NCBI RefSeq assembly: GCF_929443795.1
Contig: NC_064891.1
Span: forward strand, 32,506,001-32,570,000
Length of the DNA: 64,000 nucleotides
Origin: Astur gentilis
Lineage: Eukaryota; Chordata; Aves; Accipitriformes; Accipitridae
Direction of reading: 5' to 3'
This document shows, in pieces, positions 1-11,263 of the stretch. The notes beneath the pieces were generated by a model. It ran no database searches. It worked only from the letters and a program-made list of their open reading frames with translations, and was not told the DNA's origin. The position numbers and the translations under genes are program-made. Within the stretch, counting starts at the first letter, position 1. Each line of letters starts with the position of its first letter.

Positions 1-1218
1 CTGACTTTGGTGCCGGGGTAGGTTATGGAGCAGATCGTCTTGAGTACCATCACATGGCACATACAGGACAACCAGGGGATCAGGCCCAGTCAGCATGGGT
101 TTATGAAGGGCAGGTCCTGTTTGACTAACCTGATCTCCTTTTATGACAAGGTGACCCACTTAGTGGATGAGGGAAAAGCTGTGGGTGTTGCTTAACTGGA
201 CTTTAGCAAAGCCTTTGACACCATTTCCCACAGCATCCTCCTGGAGAAACTGGCTGCTCATGGCTTGGATGAGCATACTCTTTGCTGGGTAAAAAGCTGG
301 CTGGATGGCTGGCCCAAAGAGTGATGGTTAAATCCAGCTGGTGGCCAATCACAAGTGGTGTTCCCCAAGGCTTGGTACTGGGGCCAGTTCTGTTTAATCT
401 CTTTATCAATGATCTGGATGAGGGGATTGAGTGCACCCTCAGCAAGTTTGCAGATGACACCAAGTTGGGTGGGAATGTTGATCTGTTTGAGGGTAGGAAG
501 GCTCTACAGAGGGATCTGGACAGGCTGGATCAATGGGCCAAGGCCAGTTGTATGAGGTTCAGCAAGGCTCAGTGCTGGGTCCTGCACTTGGGTCACAGCA
601 ACCCCACGCAGCGCTACAGGCTTGGGGAAGAGTGGCTGGAAAGCTGCTTGGTGGAAAAGGACCTGGGGGTGCTGGTTGACAGCTGGCTGAATATGAGCCA
701 GCAGTGTGCCCAGGTGGCCAAGAAAGCCAATAGCATCCTGGCTTGTATCAGAAATAGTGTGGCCAGCAGGAGCAGGGAAGTGATCATCCCCCTGTACTCG
801 GCACTGGTGAGGCCGCACCTTGAATACTGTGTTCAGTTTTGGGCCTCCCACTACAGGAAAGACTTTGAGGTGCTGGTGAAGGGTCTAGAGCACAAGCCTT
901 ATGAGGAGCGGCTGAGGGAACTGGGGTTGTTTAGCCTGGAGAAAAGGAGGCTGAGGGGAGACCTTATCGCTCTCCACAGCTACCTGAAAGGAGGTTGTAG
1001 CGAGGTGGGTGTTGCTCTTCCATCAAGTAACTAGTGATAGAATGAGAGGAAATGGTGTCAAGTTGTGCCAGGGGAGGTTTAGGTTGGATAATAGGAAAAA
1101 TTTCTGTACTGAAAGGGTTGTCAGGCATTGGAACAGGCTGCCCAGGGAAGTGGTAGAGTCACCACCCCTGGAGGTATTTAAAAGACATGTAGATGTGGCG
1201 CTTAGGGAGATGGTTTAA
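1..1218 (+). pseudogene. Broken CR1 ORF2 (reverse transcriptase) remnant
   Basis: This is the decayed coding region of the CR1 above. It has an in-frame stop (TAA, 193-195) directly before the LDFSKAFD motif. The frame shifts near 300-315, where the reading passes into the frame that carries GVPQG and the FADD catalytic box (open from 282 to 1034). It shifts again near 1010, into the frame that runs to the natural stop at 1216-1218. The catalytic aspartates of FADD are still present, but the polypeptide cannot be made in one piece. The family normally encodes an endonuclease and reverse transcriptase used for target-primed retrotransposition. No intact product is expected. Confidence 0.9.
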
Positions 1219-1302
1219 TGTTCGACTTGGCAGTGTTAGGTTTACAGGTGGACTTGATGATCTTCATGGTCTTTTCCAACCTAAATGATTCTGTGTTCTG
1301 TT
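1..1302 (+). mobile_element. CR1 LINE, 3' part, cut by the window edge
   Basis: This is the 3' portion of a CR1 non-LTR retrotransposon in sense orientation. Translation gives the reverse-transcriptase palm with LDFSKAFD near 196-220, GVPQG near 357-371 and FADDTKLGG near 448-474. The conserved C-terminal stretch ending in NRLPREVVESP follows in another frame up to 1216. The 3' tail (about 1218-1302) resembles the usual CR1 end, with GATGATCTTCATGGTCTTTTCC-like text followed by a decayed terminal octamer region. The element continues left of the window, so its true 5' end is unknown. It is dead: see the broken ORF entry. Confidence 0.93.
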
Positions 1303-3254
1303 CCACAAATTGCAGAAGTCTGGAAAAAGTATTGGGGGAAAAAAAGGAAACCAGCACGTCTGGTCTTTTTTATCTAGAGGTATTTTTCAGCTTAACTCAA
1401 TTAAGCATAAGATCACTTGGATTGTTAAGGATTCATATATGTATATGCTAACTTCAAAAAGCTACACACGTTATATGTCCCTTCCTGACTGAATTGACTA
1501 GGCATCATCGCTCAGAGATTATACTGAAGCCTACAGAGGAGCCACGGATTCAGTATTTTGTCCAGCAAGAGAGCCAGAAAAATCAAGAGGTCTACACTTC
1601 AGCCTGACTCTTTTCATTGCATTTGGAAATAGGCCAAACTTCTGTTTTTAATCATGGAAAGATGTGTTCCTATAAGCTCTGCTTTGCCTTTACCAGAGTG
1701 TTTCAACTTTGTTTTTAATTTCCCACCGCACAATCTAGTTCAGTTCACCCTAGAAGATATGAGAACCAAACACAGACTGATACTGTCACTAGTTACAGGA
1801 AGTTCTCTTTCAGTCGCTGATGGATTCCTACTGCTATCCTAAACCCCTGTAGTAAAGGCCACCTGCTGTTAGCTATAAGGAACAGCAGACATTTACAGAA
1901 AATACCAGCCTTCCTTTAACTGAAAATGGGACTCCCGTAATGCATAGCAATACCTCTTCTTTGCAGTTTATTTGACAGCGCTCAGTAGAAATTTCTCCTT
2001 CAGTGACCAAGAAGCCTCCAACCCACATACAAAATGAACCAATCTCCAGTTGTGCATTCTGTACATCTTCCTACCTATCACACTCCTAATTCCTGGGTGG
2101 TCTGTCTTCTGCTCTGCATTCATTTTCCTGTTGTCTCTGAGCCTCATGCTTTGGCAGAGGATCACACCAGATCTAGCTTGTACCTTGTGACCAAACAAAC
2201 ATAAGGGATCATTCAATGTTGTTTGTTGCAGTCAGTCATCAGCTTAGTTTTACTCTCCTGAAACCATCTTCTACCTTGCAATTTTAAGTCCGCTTTTGTT
2301 TGTTCCAAGTTATGTCACCTTGCATGCAACAGTAATCAAGTGCATCTCATAGACCACAGGCATTCAGCTATGCCATTAAAAGCACTGTTTAAGAGCATGC
2401 TCATTTAGAATCAGCTGCAAACTTGGAGGCTGAAGCTGAACTGCAGTGGGACAAGTACCGAGCCAGAGGAATCTTGATTATATTCCGTGAAGTGACTTTC
2501 TGGTTTGACTTCCCTCTCAGATGTACTAAAGAGTTGACTTACATATCCAGTTATTTACTTACATCATATCAATTCTCCCCCCCGAAGGTAAGCATATGTC
2601 TCACCAAAACCAGAGTGATCAAAAGATAACCACTTTGAAAACACTGGAAACTTTGCAGTTATGAGCCTCATAAAACAGCTTAAGCTACCTTAAATCTTAA
2701 TAACGTGCAAGATGAGCAAATGCAGAAGTCACGTTGTATGTAAGAACGAGGGAGTGGAAGTGACATATCCTGAGGACAGATGATTAAGAGCTAGCTCAGA
2801 AATTTGATTAAGTATGTGGAATAAACAACATTTCTCACTGACAATTATTATACAGATGAAAATAGTGCTTCAAACAACATGGCTTTCAAAAAAGACATTT
2901 ATGGAGATTTAGACGGATCCTTCCCCCAGTATGCAATACATTACTTCAATGAAAACACGATAGTAACATCCAATCTTTGAAAATGAAGACAAAATAAGTT
3001 GGAGCCTCACCTCTCACACAAAAAAGCAGCAGCTTCAGGCTACTGATAACAGTATGTCATTTGGATACAGTACAAGTTCATGGAAAATATGAGGTTTCTT
3101 GTCCCTGATATTAAAAAAAAAAATAAATCATTATCCAATAGTGAAAAATAAAGCTGAAATTATGTGGTCATGGTACGGTATGGCATCTCAAGCCTGGATG
3201 TAGAACAGGCCATGCACACAAGAAAGCTTCAGAAACTGCATAGTGTTCAAATAA
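1303..3254. other. Intergenic region downstream of OSTC, no gene seen
   Basis: About 1.95 kb of A/T-rich sequence lies between the CR1 end and the inferred end of OSTC transcription. I see only short chance ORFs, no splice-flanked conserved peptide and no recognisable repeat. By human gene order the next gene to the left would be ETNPPL, but nothing of it is visible here. Confidence 0.6.
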
Positions 3255-3888
3255 TTTTGTAGAAAATAAGTTTTATTTGGCTCCTTTCATACACTTTTTC
3301 AAAAAGAAATGCACATTCATACAGTTTGCCTTTCCCAGTGCATGTCTGGATTTGCTCACATAGAGCCATTAGTATCAAGGCAAAAGGTGCCTTTGAAATC
3401 ATTTCAGACACATTGTATTTTGACTGTAAAGCATCCAAAGTTATTAATTTTCTAATTATAACTTGGGAAGAGATGTTTCAGGTGTTTCTTCTCTGATTCA
3501 CACAAGTAATTGTCCCACACAGAGAAGAGGGGACAGACCTGCAACAAAGAACTGTCAAGCCAATGGCTAATACTTATTTCAGGTAGAGCTAAAGATAAGT
3601 TCTCTACTTCATACTGAGTTGGGATATAAAAAGAAAAACCCAGCTAGGTAACTTGCTCTTTTCAAAAGCTCTAAAACAGAAATGATAAAACATCGCTTCA
3701 AAACTACAAATCAGCCATTGGTAGTGAAAGTTTGTTTGCAGAGAAAGCACTCTTTCCCTAGTTGTTTCTTATAGCCAGGTCTCTTTCCTGTTGATGGTGA
3801 CTATGGAATTTGTTTCTTGCTGCTTCTTCTTAAACACTTCATGAAGAGGAGTAAATTCAGCTTGGGCTTTCATACATCACAAGAGGTA
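3255..3888 (-). other. OSTC: OSTC 3' untranslated region (inferred extent)
   Basis: This runs from the OSTC stop codon (TAG, 3889-3891) to a predicted cleavage site about 15-20 bases past the poly(A) signal at 3272-3277, giving a 3' UTR of about 630 bases. The extent rests only on the first clear AATAAA on the minus strand after the stop. Alternative ends are possible. Confidence 0.55.
3272..3277 (-). terminator. OSTC: Candidate OSTC polyadenylation signal AATAAA
   Basis: The plus strand reads TTTATT, which is a canonical AATAAA on the minus strand about 610 bases after the OSTC stop. It is the first canonical hexamer found reading down from the stop codon. Confidence 0.5.
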
Positions 3889-3907
3889 CTAACCCATCAA
3901 GTAGCCC
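3889..3907 (-). CDS. OSTC: OSTC coding exon 4 (last six codons, including stop)
   Basis: A 19-base coding piece, too short for ORF finding, located by completing the protein. After the acceptor CTGTAG it reads G GGC TAC TTG ATG GGT TAG. This finishes Pro144 and adds GYLMG and the stop, exactly the family's conserved C terminus. The 3' UTR continues in the same exon. Confidence 0.94.
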
Positions 3908-6900
3908 CTACAGAAAAAATTTAAGTTAGAAAAAAAGTTAGCAAACACAGGCAGCCCGCCTCAAAAATCAAGAGAAATATGGTCTTAAACCAAAAACTTC
4001 AGACTGCCAAAAACCCTGCTGATCAAGGCTAATTAAAACAACAAATCCAGTCCAAGGTACAAACTGGCCTGCTTAACTACACGCTCCTCCCTCAGCTGAT
4101 TTTCTTCAATGAACACTGAAAGTTGATTAGCCCATTCTCAATCTAGCTTTGGTAATTGTTTTGAATTTTTGAAGCACAGGTTACACGCTACGAAAGGTTC
4201 TTTATTTGTACCCTTTACACAAACTACCAGTGTTAAGATATTCAGTATAACCCAACTTTTTCTGACACTCAACACAACTCTGGTCTCTTTCTCTTCCATT
4301 TCTCTGAAGCCCTGTTTCTTTAATGAGTTTAAGAAAAAGAACTGTTAAGACACACATGTACTTAATGAAACAAAATATAAAGCATCAATGAAGCAAGAAA
4401 ATACAGAGCAGGTCCCTATCCAGCTACCTGCTGCCAAGGAACCTGTCACTTCTGTGCTATGAAACAAACTTTTAAACTACATTTAACTACACTACAGAGG
4501 TTAAAAAAATATATTTAAGAAAGAAGGAATGACTTTCGTTGTTAAGTCAACACCTCATGGAGCTACTCCAAAAATTAACTACCAGTACCTCCAAACACCA
4601 GGTTCCAGCTATTCTAAATGAAATAGACGGACTGAGAAATAAAGAGGGGGTTGGAATTGAAAATCCTGCATTTGGATTTTGCATAGCCTCGAGATCTCTC
4701 CTACTTTTTGATGTGTGAATATAGGCGTATTAAAATGTCAAGTATATCGTATGCATCAATGTTACATTCAGTTTTCCAGCAACGAAAAAACCCTGAGACA
4801 TCATCTTCAAGACTGCTTCAGATGTTTCTGAACACTTGTTACTGCTGCCATCAGTTCTTCTAGTTATGATCTCTCATGTAAACTGTCACTATAATGAACT
4901 CATTTGCCTTTTTTCAAGTTCTTTGACACTTGCTTTTTCCTCAAAGGCCTATCTTGTAATTACTTTTACCCGACCATTACATATTCAGTCTACCTTAAAA
5001 TTAATTCTAAGTCAGACTCACTAATCATATCTTCTGACATACCAGGAACTGTCACCTTTTTTTTAACCACAGTGCAATCTTACAGTAGCTGGCCCCAAAA
5101 GCACCCCACCTCATTTGAGGTAGCTTGTTCCAAAAAAGCGTTGAAAAAAGCAACTTATAGCCAAGCTGCAGATCTTGACCATACCTCACTGTATTTTCTG
5201 TTACTCTTAAATTTAACAGAGACACACATGAGCCACAAAAGAGAAGAAAAGCTGAAAGAGTATTAAATCACTTACGGCAATTTCATCCTCATGAAAACTC
5301 TGGCCATGAAGAAGCTCAAAAGCACACTGACAAATCCAATAAAGAGCAAAAGAAACCTATTCAGCTTGGGGATATTTGGTGCATTGGATCGATCCAGAAT
5401 TATGAATCCTAAGCCACCCATTGTGAAGAGGAAGCTGGATGCAAGCCCTTCCATAATATATTGTCCATTTACTCTGAAGGAAAAAAAAAAGGGGGGAGGG
5501 AAGGGAAGAAGAGAGAGTCAGAAAAAGATTAGTTTTAAAGAAACTTTATATTTCAAACCCCATGTACTCAACCTGCTTTAGCTGTACAAATTCAACAGGA
5601 TGATTAACTTTGATGGCTGACTTTCTAACAAGAAGTAGGTATGGAAACTGACACTATGCAATTACATCAAGGCTTTAATAGGCAATTTATCTCTGGGACT
5701 GATAGTCTGCAATGTGACCAGTCAAGCATACTAGTGGTTTTATACATAACACTGTATACTAATGGCTACCACGCAAGCTCATCGGTTTTCAGAAATATCT
5801 GGTCCGAAGTAGCACCTGGTGTCACAGATGACTCGAGGCATGGAACCATGACCCCATGGCCACTGAGCTTTCCAAGCCGTATGTCCATCCCGATGTTTGG
5901 GCAGCAGTGCCTGAATCCTCATCTCAGTACAAATCCCACTCAAAGCACTATGTCAGCACATGAAACATCTACTGGTTCCAGCACACAGCAAAACCGGTTC
6001 CAGCCTGCAGTATGTTTTGCTACCAGCTTGCTGAACTTGCACATATCGATTGTGGGGACACAGCCTGAAAGTCCCCTGGTCCACATGGCCAGACTTCCTT
6101 CTTACAAAGTTCAGATGGAGAGAGGGGAAGCCGAGATGCGGAAATACTGCACCTGGATCACGAGCCTCCTGCTTCCCACAGTCACTGAACCTTTTTCCTA
6201 TCCTTGTAATTAGCAATACTAGCAGCCTCATAAAATTGGCATGGATGAAACTACTGTGGACACTAATACAGAAATTAAGATTATCATTATTGTCTCATAT
6301 CCTGAAAACAAACAACTTCATCTTCTTTCACACTGTTTTCACTGACTTCTACTAAAGCGCTGTCAACTCCCAGCAGTAGCCTGATTCATCTACACTCCAA
6401 CAATCCAAGCCAGTCTGACATATACTACACCTAGTTCAAGTCAAAATCTGTACATGTGACCTGTCACAGACCTCACAGATTCAAAGAACTTTTTTGGTAT
6501 TTAACAAAAAACATTATTTGTTTCTACACACATAAAAAACAGTTACAAATGTAGATTTCACCCTCTTCAGACCAATTTGTTGCTAGCAGTCTCTAGCTTA
6601 TTTTCAATATAAAAGCAAAAAACTCAGAGAATACACTGTTGTTACACATTTGTAATTACGCTCCCCACCCTCAGACACAAAAGTCCCAATTATGTTAGAG
6701 TTTAAAAGACCAGAACCAAAAGTTTCACAAACATTATGTATGCTGCTATGAAGTGTGATCAAATGCGTCTGCATCTGCTATAAAACTCAACTTCAATACC
6801 AAGGGTTTGGAAAAAAGAGAAGTACTCCCAGCTCAAATCTTTTTTCTTACCAGACTTTTCATTTTTAGAAGTTTTAGAAGGGCTGAGGTTTTCTACTTCC

Positions 6901-7565
6901 TTTGCTTTCAGTGCTGCTTTTTTCTTTTTTTTTTTCCCAAATATTTGCAAACCAGAGACTGATACAGAACAGATCCTGCCTTGCACAGAGAGCTCCACAA
7001 AAAGGAGATGCACAGCTCTGTCAGCCGGGTTTATTCACTTGCGCTTAAGCGTTTGCAGCACCTCACTTGCGGGGGGAGTGGGGGGGCAGAGCCCCGCTCC
7101 TGTCCTCCTACCTGTACGCCAAGAAGGCCACCGGCCTCTGATGCCCGTGTTCGTCTGTCATCGACCCCACGCTGGGAGGTTCCACAATCACGTCGTAGAT
7201 AATCCCTGTGGGGAGAAAAGCAAGCATCACCTTTGACGCACGGCAGCAAACAGCGAGAACTGCCCCGACGCCGCAGGGACGCTCGGAGCCGACCGAGGTT
7301 CCCGTTTCACGCCCCATTTGGAGCCGGACAAGGGGTCGGCGGCAGCAGCAGTGGCTCTGCCACCCGGGGCAGAGGAAGAGCTACTCCGTAAGCGGGGTGT
7401 CCCGCTCACAGCGGGCCCGGCCTCACCTCCGGTGATGAGGAAGTAGGACACCACCACCAGAGCGTAAACGGTCATGGCCGAGGGCATGTGCACCCAGCTC
7501 GGCCGCTTCAGCTTGATGTTGGGGCACTCGAGCACGGCGAAGGGCAGGCGGTACAGCGTCTCCAT
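3889..7565 (-). CDS. OSTC: OSTC, oligosaccharyltransferase complex subunit (DC2), complete gene
   Basis: OSTC is a small membrane subunit of the STT3A-type oligosaccharyltransferase in the endoplasmic reticulum. It helps couple N-glycosylation to the translocon. Four coding exons (7427-7565, 7112-7205, 5276-5473, 3889-3907) join in phase to 149 residues, the same length as human. Near-identity to human OSTC as I recall it is visible throughout, from METLYR at the start, through SVGSMTDEHGHQRPVAFLAY, to the C-terminal GYLMG. Three hydrophobic segments lie at about residues 32-53, 84-104 and 117-138. The start ATG (7565-7563) sits in a strong GCCGCCACCGCCATGG context. Introns are 221, 1638 and 1368 bases, all GT-AG. 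Intron 2 holds a candidate LTR; the other introns show nothing recognisable. RPL34 lies upstream on the same strand with its own promoter. Confidence 0.97.
5276..5473 (-). CDS. OSTC: OSTC coding exon 3
   Basis: 198 bases encoding residues 78 (part) to 144 (part). It carries the second and third membrane segments, around FTMGGLGFIIL and LLLFIGFVSVLLSFF. The acceptor is CCTTCAG after a T-rich tract, and the donor GTAAGT starts at 5275. Confidence 0.96.
5640..6230 (-). mobile_element. Candidate solitary LTR of an endogenous retrovirus in OSTC intron 2
   Basis: This block is richer in unique-looking GC text than the surrounding A/T-rich intron. On the minus strand it carries a TATA box (TATAAAA, plus strand 5734-5741 region), followed about 65 bases later by an ATTAAAG poly(A)-type signal (plus CTTTAAT near 5671) and then a TTGCATAGTG-like end. 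That TATA-to-signal spacing is typical of a retroviral U3-R. I found no clean TG...CA ends or target duplication, and no viral genes. The 190-codon plus-strand ORF across it (5641-6213) resembles no protein I know and is probably incidental. The call is structural inference only. Confidence 0.35.
7112..7205 (-). CDS. OSTC: OSTC coding exon 2
   Basis: 94 bases encoding residues 47 (part) to 78 (part), the luminal or loop stretch IIYDVIVEPPSVGSMTDEHG and what follows. The acceptor CCCCACAG precedes 7205 and the donor GTAGGA follows 7112. The flanking exons complete the Gly47 and Arg78 codons. Confidence 0.96.
7427..7565 (-). CDS. OSTC: OSTC coding exon 1
   Basis: Encodes residues 1-46 plus the first base of codon 47, including the start of the first membrane segment (TVYALVVVSYFLITG). 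The donor GTGAGG follows at 7426-7421. The exon ends ACC GGA G, and the next exon completes the glycine codon. Confidence 0.96.
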
Positions 7566-7680
7566 GGCGGTGGCGGCGGCACCGCTGCTCCCTGCCTCAC
7601 TCGTCCCGCCGCGGCCGCCCTCCGCGACCGGACACGAAGGCGGAAACGGAAATTGGCTGCTACGCCCTGACAGGGGTAAA
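7566..7680 (-). promoter_or_regulatory. OSTC: OSTC 5' UTR and core promoter
   Basis: Directly upstream of the OSTC ATG lies a G+C-rich leader, then an inverted CCAAT box (plus ATTGG at 7652-7656; minus GCCAATTTCCG). There is no TATA box. Initiation is therefore probably dispersed around 7600-7640, as expected for a housekeeping CpG-island promoter. Confidence 0.6.
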
Positions 7681-7689
7681 TTAACAAAT

Positions 7690-7709
7690 AACAAAAAAAA
7701 AAAAAAAAA
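7690..7709. repeat. Poly(A) tract
   Basis: An uninterrupted adenine run within A-rich sequence (plus strand) just upstream of OSTC, inside the CpG island. It may be the decayed tail of a retrotransposed piece or a simple repeat. Confidence 0.7.
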
Positions 7710-7974
7710 GCTAAAAGAACGACCAAAAGTGGCGAGAATGACAGAAATAAAGACAAACCTTTTTTTCTGCGCAAAAACCATCAGGAAACGCAGACCCACC
7801 CGCCGCTGCCTTCTCTAGCTCTTACCCACCTGCCAGGACCCAGCAGCACTGACGTGTCGGTGCTGGGTAACGGCGAGAAGTTTGGGGCGGGGCCGGGACA
7901 GGGGCGCTGGCCCCGCCCCCCCGGGCTGGGCAGCCACGTGGCCGCCCCTGCCGGCTCCCGCCGCGCCACGGGGA

Positions 7975-7991
7975 GGGGGGGGGGGGGGGGG
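7975..7991. repeat. 17-base poly(G) run
   Basis: An uninterrupted G homopolymer in the OSTC CpG island, preceded by GGGGA. Such runs are hard to sequence and can form G-quadruplexes, so the exact length is uncertain. Confidence 0.8.
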
Positions 7992-8560
7992 CTGGCGGCC
8001 GCGGACACGCGTGTGCGTGGATGGACGCTTAAGGGCTCCCCACCAGCCTCCCTTATGGCATACATCCCACGGGCAGCTGCAACACCGGCCCCGCAGCCAA
8101 GGGGCCGGGAACGCTGCGGTAGTTTCCTGACAGGGGGAAGGAAAACCCAGGCCCGGCGGGTGAGCTTGGAGAGCCGGGCTGGGGAGAGGCAGGACCGGGG
8201 AAAAGAAAGAGATGCGGAGTCGGCCTCCCCCAGGTCCCTGTGTTTGCAGGGGAGCGGGGCTGGGATGCCCCTTGCCTGCATCGCGGGATGTGGCGTCCAC
8301 CCTGGCCGGCAGTCGGAGGAGAGCCCAACGGCAGCACATGGAGAGCGGGGGGAAAAGGCGCATCAAAACCAGTAGCTGCTGGGAGCAAGCGGGCACAGAT
8401 CTGGGTGTATACAGACCATCCTACGCGCTCCCGTAAAAGTACGCCAACGCCTCGTTTGCCCAGGCTGGCAGCGGGGCCGACCTGCCACTGTCCTCAGCTC
8501 AGCAGAGGCTCGGGACGGAGAGAAGCACCCAGGCAACGCATCAGGGAGAAAAGTTCCCTG

Positions 8561-10337
8561 GTTTGAGTGGAAACTTGGCTAGTTCCTCTTGCTTCGTGAA
8601 CAGGAGGAGAGAGCCCTTCTTGGAGCAGTTCTGTCTTCTCTGAGCTGAGGTCAAGTCTCCTGACAGCATGGGAAGCGTTTCCTTCGGAAGAGGCACCTGA
8701 CAGCCAGGGACTGAATCGGAGCGCTAGCTGAAGAGAAGTAAACAGGTCCATTAAAAAACCCAAACCTCAAACACCCACAACTGATGCCTTTCAGCAAATG
8801 TAATTTAACACCAGAGAGCGGCAGTAAAAACCACCTCGATACCAACCCCTCACTCCAGGTTATGCAAGTGTGGTTATAAGCACACGCTCCTGCCTCACCC
8901 AGCCATCCAGCCTACTACCCGCTGCACAGAGGGCACCGGCAGCCCTGCGGGGTATAGTGCCCCAAACAACTGCCCCCATACCTACGCTGCAGCCGTCTGC
9001 TCGGAGAAAAACTGTTTAAAAAAAAAAAAAAAAATTAAGGCCTTATTACTATTTCACTGACACTTTGCCTAATGACTGCTTTTATTTCTGCCTACAGTGG
9101 TGATACCACTTTTCCTGATTCAGTTGCCTTTCAGTGCAATCACGTCATTTATAATTAATCATTTTCATTCTTAGCCCTCCTGTTTGGAAAAATCTCCCTC
9201 TCTGTGTGATTTGCCTGTCAACAGAAGTTTACGACACTTCCAGTTATTCCAAAAGTATTCTCCCTCCAGCTTGCCTCCTTTCCGAAAGCCCCAAGGAAAA
9301 CTCTAATCTCGCAGCTTTTAATGGAAAACAAGAGCACTTTGGGGGCAGGTTAGACACACCTGCCCTACTTGCCGCTCCGGCTTTAAAACCATTTTCCCAG
9401 CATGCCAAAGTAACGAAGTTTGTACTAGCACAGTAAGGCAACAACTAGTAAAATTTTAACCTGGTAAGCTAACTATAGTAACAGCACCTAGAAATGTCAG
9501 GGTACTCATGTTGGTCTTAAAGCCTCCTTTAATTAGCTACAGCCTTTGGAACAAGTTTTAGCATAACCCGAGCTGAGGAGAAAGAAACGCTTCATACTTA
9601 AAGCTACGTGAGTTAGCTGCAACGTTTATCCATTTTGATCGACAGAATCGTTTTAATGAGTTGGGACACTGCGACAAAATTCTTGGGAGATACAGCTCCT
9701 TTCACCATGCACGGTGTTAAGGCAGTTATCCTGGATGACATACATCTCCTGTTGTCAAACCCAGGAGGCACCAACAGCACCGCTGTGAGTTTGCAGACAG
9801 TTGACCCAAAGTACCACCAAGAGGGGAGGTCTTTCCATCAGCTCAGTTTTCTGTGATCCGTTTCTTGGCTGACTGTACAAGCTTCAGAGCTAGGCATGGT
9901 GTGAACAGACAGCAGAGTCAGGAGGAGGAATCTGAACACATCTCAGAGCCGCAGCCTGAGCAGACTCCACAAGTGGTCTTGGAAACCTCTTCAAATGGCA
10001 ACCTCACTGCTGCCAGTAAATCTGCGTGCTCAGTACTTATTTCTCTTCCTTCCTTCTTGCGGAGGTGGAGCTCGCCACTTTTTGAAAAAATAGTTATCAG
10101 TAAAAATAGATACCCGCTTCTTGTCAGATACCAAGTAGTTCCAAAATTCAGAGCTGGGGGTGAGGAATAGCGCTGCACCCACAGGTAATGCAAGAATTAT
10201 CTCGAGTGTGTTAAAGTACTCCTGGATAGCGTTAGAGGCACATTTACATTTCTGTCTACAAAACAGATTGAAGCAAAGCAGCAAAACGAGCTGTCGCAAA
10301 AATGAGTGGTTTGGACCGCTTAAAGAATCACCATCAA
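8561..10337. other. Intergenic region between the OSTC CpG island and the candidate LTR
   Basis: No coding exon or recognisable repeat family is seen. It contains an A-run at about 9018-9035 and short chance ORFs on both strands. Confidence 0.5.
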
Positions 10338-11150
10338 GGGTGTTAGCAAAAAATGATTTAATAGGAATTTATAGAAGTGCGACTTCACAAAGTCCTACGG
10401 CAAGGTTCACTCTTAATACATGGATGAAACGTACGAAGGAAAATTAAGTTAGAATCAAACTAGAATGATTTATACAGAGACCGAAAATGCAAAAGGGTAA
10501 GAGAGAAACTTACATAGGAAAATTGAGTTCGAATTGATTTTTTGTGATTTGCACAGAGATCGGAGATGTAAAAAGGGGGGAGACCCTCTCCTCCCGCTGA
10601 GTCACAAGGTTCAGAGAAGACCGTCTTGCTTTCTAAACTCCTGATGGAGCTTAGGCGTGGCTGCATCCACTCCTAGTCCCAGACTTGGTCAACTGTTTAT
10701 GTCTAAAGGGATTATGTGCGTAGCAGAACAGTGACTTAAAGATTCAAAAGCGCAATACTTAATACTATACTTGCTATCGGATCCCCAGCTCGATTCACAT
10801 GCACATGCTCACAGACTCTAGGATATATATAAATAAAAAACCAAAGGTATACCTGTTAAAAATTCCCCTTGAGTTCAGCAAAACTTTCACATCAAATATC
10901 TCGATGTTTTCTCAACAGGCGACGGGTTGAGCCTCAAGGAGCAAAGGTTATCAGCCCAGGTCCTGTCAGCTTTTGGCAACAGTCCTCCAATTTTCACAAA
11001 CTGGAGAGTTTGCGAGCTCCGAGAAGCATTCCCCTCAGAGAGGGATAATGGTTGCAGCCACTGCGGTCCAGGAGAGCTCAAAGGGCCTCACATAGGACCG
11101 CTGTTTATAGGTTCACCAGACCATTGGCTTTAGTCATCAGCAAATTACTA
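10338..11150 (-). mobile_element. Candidate endogenous-retrovirus LTR (solitary), boundaries uncertain
   Basis: This block differs in texture from its surroundings. On the minus strand it ends ATTAAATCATTTTTTGCTAACA (described here in parts): an ATTAAA signal about 20 bases before a terminal CA at 10338. It has an internal diverged 79-base duplication (10439 and 10518) and a TATAAA (plus TTTATA, 11105-11110 region). It carries no viral coding sequence. One possible upper edge is 11080, because the same five bases AAGGG stand just left of 10338 and just right of 11080. That edge would exclude the TATA, and related texture may run on to about 11480. The text looks like a bird ERV LTR to me, but no search was possible. 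Confidence 0.42.
10439..10596. repeat. Diverged 79-base tandem duplication
   Basis: Two units start at 10439 (GAAAATTAAGTTAGAATC) and 10518 (GAAAATTGAGTTCGAATT). Both continue through a GATTTxxACAGAGAxCGxA block and an A-rich then G-rich end. The duplication lies inside the candidate LTR, where internal duplications are common. Confidence 0.6.
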
Positions 11151-11184
11151 GAATTCCAGGAACACTGGTACCGTTTCACAGGAG

Positions 11185-11263
11185 CTACGATTCAGATAAG
11201 GGAGGTTCCAAGGCTGTCAGGGGATGACTACGATTCAGATAAGGGATGCTCCAAGGCTGTCAG
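11185..11263. repeat. 43-base tandem duplication
   Basis: The first unit starts at 11185 and the second at 11228. Both open with CTACGATTCAGATAAGGGA and share CCAAGGCTGTCAG. They are nearly identical, so the duplication is fairly recent. Confidence 0.85.

Larger units (their letters stand above)
7040..8560. promoter_or_regulatory. OSTC: CpG island over OSTC exons 1-2 and promoter
   Basis: A CpG-dense, G+C-rich stretch spans OSTC exons 1 and 2, the promoter and about 900 bases upstream, in strong contrast to the A/T-rich flanks. It includes a 17-G run (7975-7991) and an E-box CACGTG at 7935-7940. Long overlapping ORFs on both strands here are a by-product of high G+C. An upstream antisense transcript starting in this island is possible but not shown. 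Confidence 0.85.

Noticed and set aside
5641..6213. 190-codon plus-strand ORF in OSTC intron 2
   Set aside because: It is antisense to OSTC, matches no known family, and lies in what may be LTR sequence. I treat it as incidental.
7781..8396. Long overlapping ORFs of 166-193 codons on both strands upstream of OSTC
   Set aside because: These are compositional ORFs in a CpG island. They do not resemble any protein and conflict with one another.
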